A stretch of 64,000 nt of DNA from SVTX01 sp045632305. Its GTDB lineage: Bacteria; Bacillota; Clostridia; Oscillospirales; CAG-272. Below the pieces are notes generated by a model, which saw only the letters and a program-made list of their open reading frames with translations, had not been told where the DNA came from and searched no databases. The first letter of the stretch is position 1; the number at the start of each line of letters is the position of its first letter. Shown here piece after piece: positions 49,306 to 58,381 of this stretch. The position numbers and the translations under genes were made by a program. The stretch covers positions 93,093-157,092 of the forward strand of contig JAZQWL010000032.1 of NCBI GenBank assembly GCA_045632305.1, given 5' to 3'.

Positions 49306-49929
49306 TTAGCGGCAACCGCAGCAGAGATCCATACACATAAGCGCGGTACAAATATCACAGATCGAGCAAGCGCAACCGTTGCCACCCTGATTTGTGTTAT
49401 ATCCGCCACCGTAACTTCCGCCTCTGTGACGAAGCTGCTCGTATGTCTGTCTGTATTCCATGTTTGAAGGATCCATCGTGCATGCTCTCTCAAGAAATCT
49501 CTGCGCGTCAACGTAATGCCCCTTCTTTACGGCAATACAGCCCGCAAGATAATTCCATTCTGCCGCGCGGTCGCCCTCGTTCACGGAATAAAGCTCGGCT
49601 TCCGCCTCGGCAATATTGCCGTTATTTATATTTTTTCTTATATTAGCATAATTATAGCCGTAGGAACCCGAATTCTGCGACGAATAACCACCGTAGTAAT
49701 TCTGTCCTCCATTACCCGAATTCTGCGAGCCGCCGCTTCTCATTTTCTGAATTTCTTCATAAGCAGAGTTTACTTCCTTCATCTTCTCCTCTGCCATATC
49801 CTTGAGATCAGTGTCCTTATATTTATCGGGATGATACTTTCTCGCAAGATTGCGATATGCCTTCTTTACTTCATCGTCTGTCGCGCCGGGATCAACACCC
49901 AGCACCTTATAGGGGTCCATATAAGACAT
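49306..49929 (-). CDS. J-domain protein with Cys-rich C-terminus
   Basis: 207 aa. It has an N-terminal J domain (residues ~5-65, HPD at 33-35), a Gly/Ser/Tyr/Asn-rich linker, a TPR-like helical pair (IAEAEAELYSVNEGDRAAEW, AVKKGHYVDAQRFLERA), and a C-terminus with eight Cys in 22 residues (CACSICDICT...CCGC), probably metal-binding. It is not a canonical DnaJ, lacking the peptide-binding domains. It works with DnaK as a specialised co-chaperone, presumably for its neighbour. It forms a conserved pair with DUF5685. Confidence 0.85.
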   Translation of the reverse strand: MSYMDPYKVLGVDPGATDDEVKKAYRNLARKYHPDKYKDTDLKDMAEEKMKEVNSAYEEIQKMRSGGSQNSGNGGQNYYGGYSSQNSGSYGYNYANIRKNINNGNIAEAEAELYSVNEGDRAAEWNYLAGCIAVKKGHYVDAQRFLERACTMDPSNMEYRQTYEQLRHRGGSYGGGYNTNQGGNGCACSICDICTALMCMDLCCGCR

Positions 49930-49957
49930 TTGCCCTCTCCTTATTATCTAATCTTTA

Positions 49958-50875
49958 TTATTTCTTTTTACATTCACAGGTAAGCTTCAAGGCGTCTGAC
50001 GCGCTACGCGGCATTCCTATGTAAAGTATATTATTAATTATTCCCTGCATATCTCTGTTCATATCATAATCGATAAGATCAAACGCGGGCTCAAGCGCAG
50101 AAAGCTGAACCTTCAAAGCATCCGAGATAACCTCTCTCTGCTCGCGTGTGGGACATTCACCGTCATAAATCCGCAGGAAGGGGTTAAAGCGAGATCTTTC
50201 TTTATCCTCCTCGCAATCGTCGGCGGCGTCTACCATATACACCCACTTGCCGAGGTTGTAGCCGATCGAACGAAGTATTTTTTCCTGATTTCCGCGCGTT
50301 CCGAACGATGCGATCTCAGAGAGAAGCTCTCCGAAAATTTCGGCAGGAATATCAACACTCGCAACATTTCCGTGCTGCTCAAAATCTGCAAGCTTAGCAA
50401 GCTTTTCCCTTACGAATGCGTCAAGCTCACGCAATTTTTCCGCAGAATAACCGCTCTCGCCAAATCTGCTTTTCTTCGCCTTTATTGCCTTTCTTCTGCC
50501 GTATGACATGAAAGGGCGGACAATCTTTGAAAGAAATCTTTTTTTACCGCGTTCGTCGTCAATATCGTCAAGACACTTACCGTAAGACAAAATAGCGGTC
50601 GCATACGCACAATACTCAAGCTCCGCATTCATAACGGCATAAGGATGCTTTTTTATAGGATGGACAATACATCTTCCACGCTTGAATTCCGGGAAATTAT
50701 TCATTACAGCCATTCTTACCGCCGCGAGAAACGCTACGTCATAGCTTAGCGTCATTCTTGAGCATTGACCCGTACATTTTCCCTGCGCGCGACAAAGTCC
50801 GCAATAAATTGCTCTGTAGTATTCTTTTTCCCTGACCTTGAGTTCAGGTATTTCAGCTTTAACGTAACCGAACAT
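49958..50875 (-). CDS. DUF5685 family protein
   Basis: 305 aa, helical. Four N-terminal Cys (25, 28, 34, 38 in CGLCRAQGKCTGQC) suggest metal binding. Two acidic motifs, DDIDDE (103-108) and DAADDCEED (216-224), sit in helices in a way that recalls the paired Asp-rich sites of isoprenoid synthases. The family has no established function that I know of. It lies 28 bases upstream of the J-domain gene on the same strand, so the chaperone may serve it. Confidence 0.85.
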   Translation of the reverse strand: MFGYVKAEIPELKVREKEYYRAIYCGLCRAQGKCTGQCSRMTLSYDVAFLAAVRMAVMNNFPEFKRGRCIVHPIKKHPYAVMNAELEYCAYATAILSYGKCLDDIDDERGKKRFLSKIVRPFMSYGRRKAIKAKKSRFGESGYSAEKLRELDAFVREKLAKLADFEQHGNVASVDIPAEIFGELLSEIASFGTRGNQEKILRSIGYNLGKWVYMVDAADDCEEDKERSRFNPFLRIYDGECPTREQREVISDALKVQLSALEPAFDLIDYDMNRDMQGIINNILYIGMPRSASDALKLTCECKKK

Positions 50876-50996
50876 TTATTGCCTCCTTTGAAAACAGTCC
50901 TTCTATATATCATACTATAAATATTAAAAATAAGCAATAATAATTTGTAAATATTTGTGAATTGACTTAACATTTCCCGAAAATATAATAATTTTA

Positions 50997-51025
50997 TTGA
51001 CATTTCGTGGTTTGTTTGCTATAAT
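50997..51025 (+). promoter_or_regulatory. Promoter of tmcAL
   Basis: TTGACA (50997-51002), 17 bases, TATAAT (51020-51025). Confidence 0.88.
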
Positions 51026-51060
51026 TGAACATATTATTTACAAAAAAGAAAGGAGAGCTT

Positions 51061-52269
51061 ATGAAAGCCGTCGGTATTATTTGCGAATACAATCCCATAC
51101 ACAACGGGCACGTGCGTCAGATCGAATATGCCAGAACCATGGGCGCGGACACGGTCGTGTGTGTCATGAGCGGTAACTTCACACAGCGCGGTGAGTTTAC
51201 CATCGCCGACAAATACACCCGCGCAAAATCCGCAATAGCGGCGGGCGCAGACGTGGTTTTTGAGCTTCCCTTTCCCTTCTCATCAATGAGCGCGGAATTT
51301 TTTGCCCGCGCGGGCGTATACGTCCTCTCGAAGCTCGGCGTTGCGACGCTTTGCTTCGGACACGAGTGCGACGACATAAATATTCTCAAGACAGCAGCAG
51401 ACGTTATTACCGACGAAAGCTTTACCGATATGCTCGATCAAAGAGGCGCACAAGGAAATGCGAAGAGCTTTTTCGACGCCTTCAAGGAAGTAACGGGCAC
51501 GGAATACGCGCTCGGCTCAAACGATATTTTGGGCGCGTACTATATCGCCGCAATAAATAAAATTGCGCCCGAAATGAATATTCTGCCCATTAAACGCGAG
51601 GGCTCTGCCTACAATGATCAAGACATCAAGGAAGGTCTGCTCCCCTCCGCAAACGCAATACGAAACACTGTTTACCCGACGCGTTCATTCAAAAATATTC
51701 CCACAGGCGTTATTCCCGAAAATGCGTTAAGCACCCTTATTGATGCCGAGGAAAATGGGCTCGCACCCGTGCTTCCATCGGCGGTTTCGGATGAAATACT
51801 TAGCTTTTTCAGACTTCTTTCCGCAGACGGTATTAAAAGCAGAGCTATCTCCCTCTCGGGTGGAGATGCCGTGCTTGACGACGGAAACGGTATAGTTGAA
51901 CGACTTGTTTTTTGCGCGAACAACACAAGCTCATTTGATGAAATGCTCATTCAGTCGTATAATTCAAGGTTCACAAATTCAAGAATGAGACGAGTTTGCC
52001 TCTTCTCGCTTTTCGGTGTTTCAAATGCATTGAAATCCGCAGATCCCGAATACACTACCCTGCTTGCCGCAAGTATCCGCGGCCGCGAGTTCCTTTCCTC
52101 TGTACGAAAGACCGCATCTATCAAGATAGTAACCAAGCCCGCAGACGCTCCGAAGGACAGCGTTCAATACAAGCTCTCCTCCCTTGCGGATACGGTTTAC
52201 GCCTCCGCGATACCAAAAAAGGCGCTTCCCGCCTATTTTCAGTACCTCTCGCCCTTCGTGGAGCATTAA
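51061..52269 (+). CDS. tmcAL: tRNA(Met) cytidine acetate ligase
   Basis: 402 aa from the ATG at 51061 (GAAAGGAGAGCTT ahead). It makes N4-acetylcytidine at the wobble base of elongator tRNA-Met using acetate and ATP. The nucleotidyltransferase signature is GIICEYNPIHNGHVRQIEYA (HxGH near residue 19), then VCVMSGNFTQRGEFTIADKY and VVFELPFPFSSMSAEFFA. The helical C-terminal domain is complete. Formerly annotated as YlbM or a generic nucleotidyltransferase. Confidence 0.94.
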   Translation: MKAVGIICEYNPIHNGHVRQIEYARTMGADTVVCVMSGNFTQRGEFTIADKYTRAKSAIAAGADVVFELPFPFSSMSAEFFARAGVYVLSKLGVATLCFGHECDDINILKTAADVITDESFTDMLDQRGAQGNAKSFFDAFKEVTGTEYALGSNDILGAYYIAAINKIAPEMNILPIKREGSAYNDQDIKEGLLPSANAIRNTVYPTRSFKNIPTGVIPENALSTLIDAEENGLAPVLPSAVSDEILSFFRLLSADGIKSRAISLSGGDAVLDDGNGIVERLVFCANNTSSFDEMLIQSYNSRFTNSRMRRVCLFSLFGVSNALKSADPEYTTLLAASIRGREFLSSVRKTASIKIVTKPADAPKDSVQYKLSSLADTVYASAIPKKALPAYFQYLSPFVEH

Positions 52270-52295
52270 AAATAATATTTATTGACTTTTTCTTA

Positions 52296-52324
52296 TTGAC
52301 ACCCACCCGTATGTGTGTTATAAT
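52296..52324 (+). promoter_or_regulatory. Promoter of the 96-aa protein gene
   Basis: TTGACA (52296-52301), 17 bases, TATAAT (52319-52324). Confidence 0.88.
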
Positions 52325-52388
52325 ATAAGATAATAATTAGTTTATGAAAGGTTTTGGCTTGGTTTCAGGTCAAAAATGGTGATTATAA

Positions 52389-52679
52389 ATGTCTGATACA
52401 AAGAAAAAGGTTGACGGCTCCTACCTTTACTACAAAAACAAGCCCCTTGTAAGAGAGGGTGACACGATCTGCTACGGCGATTTCTCCGAGAAGTGCGTTC
52501 TTCTCTTCGAGATCATGTCGTATAACACGGTTGAAGGCGAAGAGGTTCCCGGCACTGTTTTCGTTCAGGTGCTCTCCTCCGCTGACGGACAGATACTTAA
52601 GCAGTCCCAGAAGGAAGGCATGTACGAGGCGTTCACCTACGGTATGTTCTGGTACGAAAAGCTCCTCAACGAAGCATAA
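52389..52679 (+). CDS. Small conserved-looking cytoplasmic protein, unknown
   Basis: 96 aa, mixed alpha/beta: YLYYKNKPLVREGDTICYGD, KCVLLFEIMSY, VPGTVFVQVLSS, then QKEGMYEAFTYGMFWYEKLL. No motif of an enzyme and no signal peptide. It has a perfect promoter and its own terminator, and its codon use is biased like that of the valS gene, so it is probably well expressed. I do not recognise the family. Confidence 0.75.
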   Translation: MSDTKKKVDGSYLYYKNKPLVREGDTICYGDFSEKCVLLFEIMSYNTVEGEEVPGTVFVQVLSSADGQILKQSQKEGMYEAFTYGMFWYEKLLNEA

Positions 52680-52684
52680 AATCA

Positions 52685-52716
52685 AAAAAAAAAGACCGCG
52701 TATGCGGTCTTTTTTA
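52685..52716. terminator. Bidirectional terminator
   Basis: AAAGACCGC, loop GTAT, GCGGTCTTT with A tract before and T tract after, between convergent genes. Confidence 0.92.
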
Positions 52717-53472
52717 TTTTTTCCAACGCGGAATTTCATTCTTGAAAAGCTCGTAAAATTCTCCGTTTGTCACAAGAACTATATCCTTCTGAGCGCAGAT
52801 AATATCAAGCAATTTATCAAGTCGGTCCCACGCATTCTTATCATCAAGCTCATACGAATGCGTCCATGCGTAAAAAAGCATGTCCTCCTTGCATTCCGCC
52901 TCAACAAATTTTTTCGCGAGCTTCATGCAGCTGTCCGACATTATCGAGCAGGTCGGATGCCACTTTAAAAATCTTCTCGGAAGCGTAAAGCGGTAATGAG
53001 AATTCGCCGCTCTTGCATACTTTATGTTCGTTCTGTCACGCAAAAGCTCAATACTTTTTTCGGTGTATTCCGTATCTCCCCCGGGCCACGCCATACCGAT
53101 AGGGGCTTTGCCGAATATTTCCGTAAGATTTTGTACGTCTGCCATAATGTGGTGCGCAAAAAGCTCGGGATCGTTGTCCAGATTCTTAAAGGACAAATGC
53201 TGAAGTGAGTGCGCGGCGATTTCAAAGCCATCGTAAATACCGCTCTCAAGCTCTTCTCTTGTAAATCTTATATGAGTAAGCTCAGGATTTTTAAGTCTTT
53301 GACCAACCCATGCCCAGCTCACGCCCAGAAGTCCCGAATTTATATTAAAGGTCGCACACTTCACGCCGTGCTTCTTTAAAATTTCAATTACACGTCTGTC
53401 CTGTGTAATTCCGTCGTCGAAGCTGAGCGTAAAATATTTTTTTGGATGTCCGTCACGCTTATGTTCCATCAT
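52714..53472 (-). CDS. Polysaccharide deacetylase (NodB domain)
   Basis: 252 aa from the ATG at 53472 (AGAGG upstream; a second ATG follows at once; the open frame further upstream overlaps the GNAT gene). The NodB motifs are FTLSFDDGITQDRR (DD metal ligand), EIAAHSLQHLSF (H-x3-H variant) and GMAWPGGDTEYTEKS, with a C-terminal LFYAWTHSYELDD. No signal peptide, so it may act on a cytoplasmic sugar or be exported otherwise. The start overlaps the GNAT stop. Confidence 0.88.
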   Translation of the reverse strand: MMEHKRDGHPKKYFTLSFDDGITQDRRVIEILKKHGVKCATFNINSGLLGVSWAWVGQRLKNPELTHIRFTREELESGIYDGFEIAAHSLQHLSFKNLDNDPELFAHHIMADVQNLTEIFGKAPIGMAWPGGDTEYTEKSIELLRDRTNIKYARAANSHYRFTLPRRFLKWHPTCSIMSDSCMKLAKKFVEAECKEDMLFYAWTHSYELDDKNAWDRLDKLLDIICAQKDIVLVTNGEFYELFKNEIPRWKK

Positions 53473-54055
53473 TTTTCCTCTCTGTATTTTCATATTCTCC
53501 GCGCAAAATAGCGCAGAAACCAACGTCTCTGTATTTACCCTTAATAAGTAAAAACTGACGGTGAACGCCCTCAAAGGTCATTCCGCATTTTTCCATAACG
53601 TGCCTTGAAGGAGTGTTTTCAAGCATAAATCTTCCCTCTATCCTATTTAAATCAAGCTTTGAAAAGCCAAACTCAATAACCTTTTGGAGCGCCTCGGTGG
53701 CAATTCCCTTGCCCCAGAAATCAGAATTATATACGTAACCGATCTCCGCCTTTTTATTTTGCAGATCCACGCTTGTGAATCCGCACGTTCCTATCATTTT
53801 ACCAGTTGCCTTATCTATAACTGCCCAGTCGCGGAAATCACCCGTTTTATACTTCTTCTGCACGAATTTTATGTAGTCCATCGTGTAATATCTGTCGGGA
53901 TGAGGCGACCAGGTAAGAAATTTCGTAACGTTTTCATCCTTGGAATAATCATACATATCGTCGGCATCCGCCACTGACAGCTTGCGAAGAATAAGTCTGT
54001 CGGTCTCAATTGTCGGAATGTTCGCAAAAATATTTGTAAATAAGCTCTTTTTCAT
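53459..54055 (-). CDS. GNAT acetyltransferase (RimJ/RimL type)
   Basis: 198 aa: IETDRLILRKLSVADADDMY is the typical start, then WAVIDKATGKMIGTCGFTSV, EIGYVYNSDFWGKGIATEAL (the acetyl-CoA-binding Q/RxxGxG/A equivalent is GKGIAT), FGFSKLDLNRIEGRFMLENT and SRHVMEKCGMTFEGV. This subgroup N-acetylates proteins or antibiotics; the substrate is unknown. It overlaps the deacetylase gene. Confidence 0.9.
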   Translation of the reverse strand: MKKSLFTNIFANIPTIETDRLILRKLSVADADDMYDYSKDENVTKFLTWSPHPDRYYTMDYIKFVQKKYKTGDFRDWAVIDKATGKMIGTCGFTSVDLQNKKAEIGYVYNSDFWGKGIATEALQKVIEFGFSKLDLNRIEGRFMLENTPSRHVMEKCGMTFEGVHRQFLLIKGKYRDVGFCAILRGEYENTERKNDGT

Positions 54056-54088
54056 TTAATTATCTTCCGCCTTATGCCTAACTGTCAG

Positions 54089-54117
54089 TTGACAAAATAT
54101 ATCTTTTATGGTAGAAT
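54089..54117 (+). promoter_or_regulatory. Promoter of the murE-like operon
   Basis: TTGACA (54089-54094), 17 bases, TAGAAT (54112-54117). Confidence 0.85.
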
Positions 54118-54208
54118 AAAAGTTGATTATAAATTAATTATATCGAAATTTTAAAGATTTGTCAATACTAAAAAAAATCCGTACTAAAACTGCGAATGGA
54201 GGTAAAAA

Positions 54209-55732
54209 ATGAAGCTCGATCTTTTAATAAAAAGTCTTAAACGACGCGATCTGTATATTCCCGAAAAGTTCGAAAACATGAATATTACCTCTGTTTGTCA
54301 CGATTCACGAAGAGCTACACCCACATCGATCTTCGTTTGCAGAAAAGGAAGCGCCGTTGACGGACACGAATTCGCTATGGGCGCATATTCAAACGGAGCG
54401 AGGGTATTCGTGATTGAAAGAAAAATCTACGTTCCCGACGACTGTGTACTTATTACGGTTGATAGCTGTGAGGACGCGCTTTTCCGTCTCTCGCGCAAAT
54501 TTTTCGACGCGCCCGAGGACAAAATGCGACTTATTGGTATTACGGGTACCAAGGGAAAAACCACCCTCGCGCTCTCTCTTTTCACACTTCTTAACGAAAA
54601 CGGACAGAGCTGCGGTTACATCGGTACTAATGGCGTTCTTTTTGGCGACGAGGAATATCAAACCCAGAATACCACCCCCGACACGTACGAATTACATAAA
54701 TATTTAAGAAAAATGCTCGACGCAGGCGTAGAAACGTGTGTTATTGAGGTCTCATCGCAAGCGCTCTGGCAAAATCGAATCCGCTGTCTTAAATTCAACA
54801 GCTGTATCTTCACAAACCTTTACCCCGACCACATTGGCGGCTGTGAGCACCGTGATATGGCGCACTACAGATCGTGCAAGCATAAGCTCTTCAAAAGCTA
54901 CGGCGCACAAGCTATCATTACTAACATCGACAGTCCCGATTCCGATTATATGATGAGCGATGCCTCAACCGAAAATATAATAACAACGTCCGCTTCGGGT
55001 AATGAGTCCGCTAATATTTACGCCAAAAATCCCCGTATTGAAAAGAAAAACGGTATTCCGGGCGTAAAATTCGATCTTTGCTTCAACCGCGAGAAATTCG
55101 ATCTTGAGGACAAGCCGAATCTCTTCATCCCATCGCCGGGACTTTTCAGCATTGAAAACACACTGGAGATCATTGCCGAGGCGATCTTTCTCGGCATTCC
55201 CATGAAAAATATAATCAAATCACTTTCAAAAATACAGGTTTCGGGCAGATTTGAATTTATCAAGCTCAAAACCAAGCCATACGTTCTCTTCTGTATCGAT
55301 TACGCGCACAACGGAACAAGTCTTAAAAAGGTTCTTTCTTCCCTTCGCGAATATACTAGCGGAAGAATAATCTGCGTGTTCGGTTCAGTAGGTGGACGAA
55401 CATTCACACGACGAGGTGAGCTTGGTGAGGTGGCTCGCGACTATGCCGACGTCTCTATCATCACATCCGACAATCCCAATTTCGAGGATCCCATGAAGGT
55501 GATAAACGAAATCGCGGAAAAATTCGACGGAAGCGACAAGGAATTTTATAAGATTTCCGACCGTGAAGAAGCTATAAATTTTGCCTATAACATAGCGAAA
55601 CGCGGTGACACCGTGCTTTTGGCAGGAAAAGGACACGAAAATTATCAGCTTGTTCGCGGTGAACGAATCCCCTTCTCCGAAAAAGAAATTTTAGATAATA
55701 TCGTTCGCATGACAGAATACTCACCCGTATAA
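54209..55732 (+). CDS. murE: MurE-like Mur ligase
   Basis: 507 aa. The N-terminal domain has CHDSRRATPTSIFVC. The ATP site is GITGTKGKTT (residues 110-119), then NTTPDTYELHKYL, VIEVSSQALWQNR, and the C-terminal domain with DYAHNGTSLKKVL, FGSVGGRTFTRRGELG and TSDNPNFEDP. MurE adds the third stem-peptide residue. The DNPN motif is not the DNPR of mDAP-type enzymes, and DHIGGCEHRDMAHYR differs from the usual DHLDYHG, so this could be a paralogue with another substrate. It heads an operon ending in radC. Confidence 0.85.
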   Translation: MKLDLLIKSLKRRDLYIPEKFENMNITSVCHDSRRATPTSIFVCRKGSAVDGHEFAMGAYSNGARVFVIERKIYVPDDCVLITVDSCEDALFRLSRKFFDAPEDKMRLIGITGTKGKTTLALSLFTLLNENGQSCGYIGTNGVLFGDEEYQTQNTTPDTYELHKYLRKMLDAGVETCVIEVSSQALWQNRIRCLKFNSCIFTNLYPDHIGGCEHRDMAHYRSCKHKLFKSYGAQAIITNIDSPDSDYMMSDASTENIITTSASGNESANIYAKNPRIEKKNGIPGVKFDLCFNREKFDLEDKPNLFIPSPGLFSIENTLEIIAEAIFLGIPMKNIIKSLSKIQVSGRFEFIKLKTKPYVLFCIDYAHNGTSLKKVLSSLREYTSGRIICVFGSVGGRTFTRRGELGEVARDYADVSIITSDNPNFEDPMKVINEIAEKFDGSDKEFYKISDREEAINFAYNIAKRGDTVLLAGKGHENYQLVRGERIPFSEKEILDNIVRMTEYSPV

Positions 55733-55744
55733 ATGAGGTAAATT

Positions 55745-56467
55745 ATGAATACAAAACGAATTTTAATAAGCGGCGGCTCGAAAGGCATCGGTCGCGCATG
55801 CGTCGAGCTCTTTGCTTCCCGCGGACACAGGGTTGCATTTATATACCGCTCAGACGACAATGCGGCAGATGAGGTGTCCGCAAAGACGGGCGCGCTTGCG
55901 ATCAAGGCAAACGTTGCCGTGTACGACGAAGCCGTATCCGCATTCAATTTTGCGCTCGAGCAGCTCGGCGGAATTGACGTGCTAGTAAATAACGCCGGCA
56001 TATCCCTCTGCTCTCTTTTTACCGACACCACGTACGAACAATGGCAAAGCATAATTGATACAAATCTCACCTCGGCATTCACCCTTTCGCGTGAATGCTC
56101 AAGGGAAATGATCCGTAAACACAGCGGATCAATTATAAACATCGGCTCTGTATGGGGCAGATGCGGCGCATCCTGTGAGGTTGCTTACTCGGCGTCCAAG
56201 GCAGGCCTTCGCGGTCTTACTCAGTCGCTTGCGAAGGAGCTTGGCCCATCGGGTATACGCGTCAACTGTATTGAACCGGGTGTTATTGACACAGATATGA
56301 ATGCAGAGCATTCAAAGGAGACCATGGACGAGCTTTGCGAGGAAACTCCCCTTTGCAGAATCGGTAAGCCCGAGGACGTAGCCGAGGCGGTTTACTTCCT
56401 TTCAAGCGATAGATCATCCTTTATAACAGGTCAGATAATAGGCGTAGACGGCGGTTTCGCGCTTTAA
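55745..56467 (+). CDS. Short-chain dehydrogenase (FabG-like)
   Basis: A 240-aa NAD(P)-dependent SDR. ISGGSKGIGRACVELFASRG is the Gly-rich cofactor loop. VNNAGIS and the catalytic set Ser (NIGSVWG), Tyr and Lys (YSASKAG) are complete. GVIDTDMN and FITGQIIGVDGGFAL form the FabG-type end. It could reduce 3-oxoacyl-ACP, but no fatty-acid genes are near; Bacillus YmfI/ElmA-like proteins share the motifs. 12 bases after murE-like. Confidence 0.88.
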   Translation: MNTKRILISGGSKGIGRACVELFASRGHRVAFIYRSDDNAADEVSAKTGALAIKANVAVYDEAVSAFNFALEQLGGIDVLVNNAGISLCSLFTDTTYEQWQSIIDTNLTSAFTLSRECSREMIRKHSGSIINIGSVWGRCGASCEVAYSASKAGLRGLTQSLAKELGPSGIRVNCIEPGVIDTDMNAEHSKETMDELCEETPLCRIGKPEDVAEAVYFLSSDRSSFITGQIIGVDGGFAL

Positions 56468-56487
56468 TAATTTTTTGGAGAAGCATT

Positions 56488-57285
56488 ATGACGGGCAAAG
56501 AAATAGCCGAGGCACTCAAGCTCGGCGGTGTGGAAAATTACATATTTGAAGCTAAAATTCTTTGCGAGGAGCTTTTCGGCAATTTCTCCGAGGAAAGAGA
56601 TTATACTTCCGAGAACATCGAAAAAGCAGTTCAAAAGCGATGCGAGGGGTATCCGCTTCAGTATATTTTAGGTAAATGGTGGTTTTGGGATTGCGAATTT
56701 TTCGTTGACGAAAACTGTCTGATACCGAGAGCCGATACGGAATCCATTGTTGAGACGGCAGTAAAGCTTCTGCCTCCCGACGCTTATTTCGCAGACCTTT
56801 GTACGGGAAGCGGATGCATTGCGATCTCTATTTTAAACACACTTAAAAGCTCGCGCGCAGACGCGTACGAATTATATGAAAAAACCCTTGATATCGCAAA
56901 GAAAAATGCGGCTCACAACAAGGTTGACGCGCGATTTTGCGGAATTCTCGGAGACGTTCTCTCAAAAACGCTTTTAGGCGACAAAAAATACGCCGCGATA
57001 ATTTCAAATCCGCCGTATATTCGCTCGGATGTAGTTCCCACGCTCGACCGCGACGTACTCTGCGAGCCGAAGGCGGCGCTTGACGGCGGTGATGACGGAC
57101 TCATCTTCTATCGCGCAATACTTGATAATTTCACAGAAAATCTGAAAGACGGCGGCATGTTCATTTTTGAGATCGGCTACGATCAGGGAGAGGATATTAC
57201 CCGTATAGCAATTGAGCGCGGTATGTCCTGCCGTCTTTTCACGGATCTTTGCGGTAACACGCGAGGGGCGGTTATTTATCCTTGA
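56488..57285 (+). CDS. prmC: Release factor glutamine methyltransferase
   Basis: 265 aa. It methylates the GGQ glutamine of RF1 and RF2. The N-terminal helical domain has LQYILGKWWFWDCEFFVDEN, then the SAM site FADLCTGSGCIAISIL and the catalytic NPPYIRSD (about residues 174-181), then EPKAALDGGDDGLIFYR. Motifs and length are normal; 20 bases after the SDR gene. Confidence 0.95.
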   Translation: MTGKEIAEALKLGGVENYIFEAKILCEELFGNFSEERDYTSENIEKAVQKRCEGYPLQYILGKWWFWDCEFFVDENCLIPRADTESIVETAVKLLPPDAYFADLCTGSGCIAISILNTLKSSRADAYELYEKTLDIAKKNAAHNKVDARFCGILGDVLSKTLLGDKKYAAIISNPPYIRSDVVPTLDRDVLCEPKAALDGGDDGLIFYRAILDNFTENLKDGGMFIFEIGYDQGEDITRIAIERGMSCRLFTDLCGNTRGAVIYP

Positions 57286-57329
57286 CGAATATCATACTAT
57301 TATAAAAAACACGAAAGGAATTCCCTGTT

Positions 57330-58352
57330 TTGAATATAGCGGTTTTAGCGGGCGGTTACTCCCACGAAAGAGACGTTTCCTTAACAAGCGCAAGTCTTAT
57401 TTCAAATGCCCTTATCGACGAAGGACACAAAATTTGTCTTTGCGACGTTTACCTTGGATGCGACATAAAGGACAAGGACGTCATGTTCACTGACACAAAA
57501 ACAGAAATACATAAAATTGAAAATTCCGTTCCCGATCTTGACGCGCTCAAGGCACAGAGCGGCAACGGAGACGCGCTTATAGGTAAAAACGTTATCGAGC
57601 TTTGCAAAATGGCGGACGTTGTATTCCTTGCTCTCCACGGCTCTATGGGTGAAAACGGTCAGCTTCAAGCGACTCTTGATAATTTCGGCATAAAATACAC
57701 GGGCTCGGGCTACGTTGGAAGTCTTCTTGCCATGAACAAGGACATCACAAAAAAGCTCTTTAAATTCAGTGGCGTCGTAACGCCCGAATGGATCAGATGC
57801 GAGCGCGATGCAAATATCGACGAGATCATCGAAAAAATCGGATTTCCCTGCGTTGTAAAGCCCACATCAAGCGGATCCAGCGTCGGTATCTCCCTTGTTG
57901 CCGACAAGGAGGAGCTTGTACGCGCGCTTGACGTAGCTGTAAAATACGAGGATTCCATTATAGTCGAAAAGCAGATCATAGGCCGTGAATTTACCGTAGG
58001 CGTGCTTGATGGAGAGGTACTTCCCGTAATTGAGATAATTCCCACCGAGGGCTTCTATGACTACGAAAACAAATATCAGGCGGGAAAAACTAAAGAAATC
58101 TGCCCCGCGCAAATTTCCGAATCCCTCAAAGAAAAGCTCTCCGAGCAGACTCTCTTAGCATTCAAGACGCTCCGACTCTCGGGCTACGCAAGATTTGACT
58201 TTCTGGCAGATGAGAACGAAAACACCTACTGTCTTGAGGCAAATACACTTCCGGGCATGACTCCGACAAGTCTTCTTCCTCAAATGGCGGCGGCGGTCGG
58301 CATCTCATACGGAAAGCTCTGCACAAAAATTATTGAAACAGCATTAAACTGA
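57330..58352 (+). CDS. ddl: D-alanine-D-alanine ligase
   Basis: 340 aa starting at TTG (MNIAVLAGGYSHERDVSLTS), with AAGGAATTCCCTGT ahead. It makes D-Ala-D-Ala for peptidoglycan. The ATP-grasp fold has VFLALHGSMGENGQLQATLD, PCVVKPTSSGSSVGI, VEKQIIGREFTVGVLDGE and CLEANTLPGMTPTSLLPQMA. The metal ligand in the EANT segment is normal. The rare TTG start may hold translation down. Same operon as prmC. Confidence 0.95.
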   Translation: MNIAVLAGGYSHERDVSLTSASLISNALIDEGHKICLCDVYLGCDIKDKDVMFTDTKTEIHKIENSVPDLDALKAQSGNGDALIGKNVIELCKMADVVFLALHGSMGENGQLQATLDNFGIKYTGSGYVGSLLAMNKDITKKLFKFSGVVTPEWIRCERDANIDEIIEKIGFPCVVKPTSSGSSVGISLVADKEELVRALDVAVKYEDSIIVEKQIIGREFTVGVLDGEVLPVIEIIPTEGFYDYENKYQAGKTKEICPAQISESLKEKLSEQTLLAFKTLRLSGYARFDFLADENENTYCLEANTLPGMTPTSLLPQMAAAVGISYGKLCTKIIETALN

Positions 58353-58381
58353 TTCATTTACCAAAAACAAAGGAGAACACA

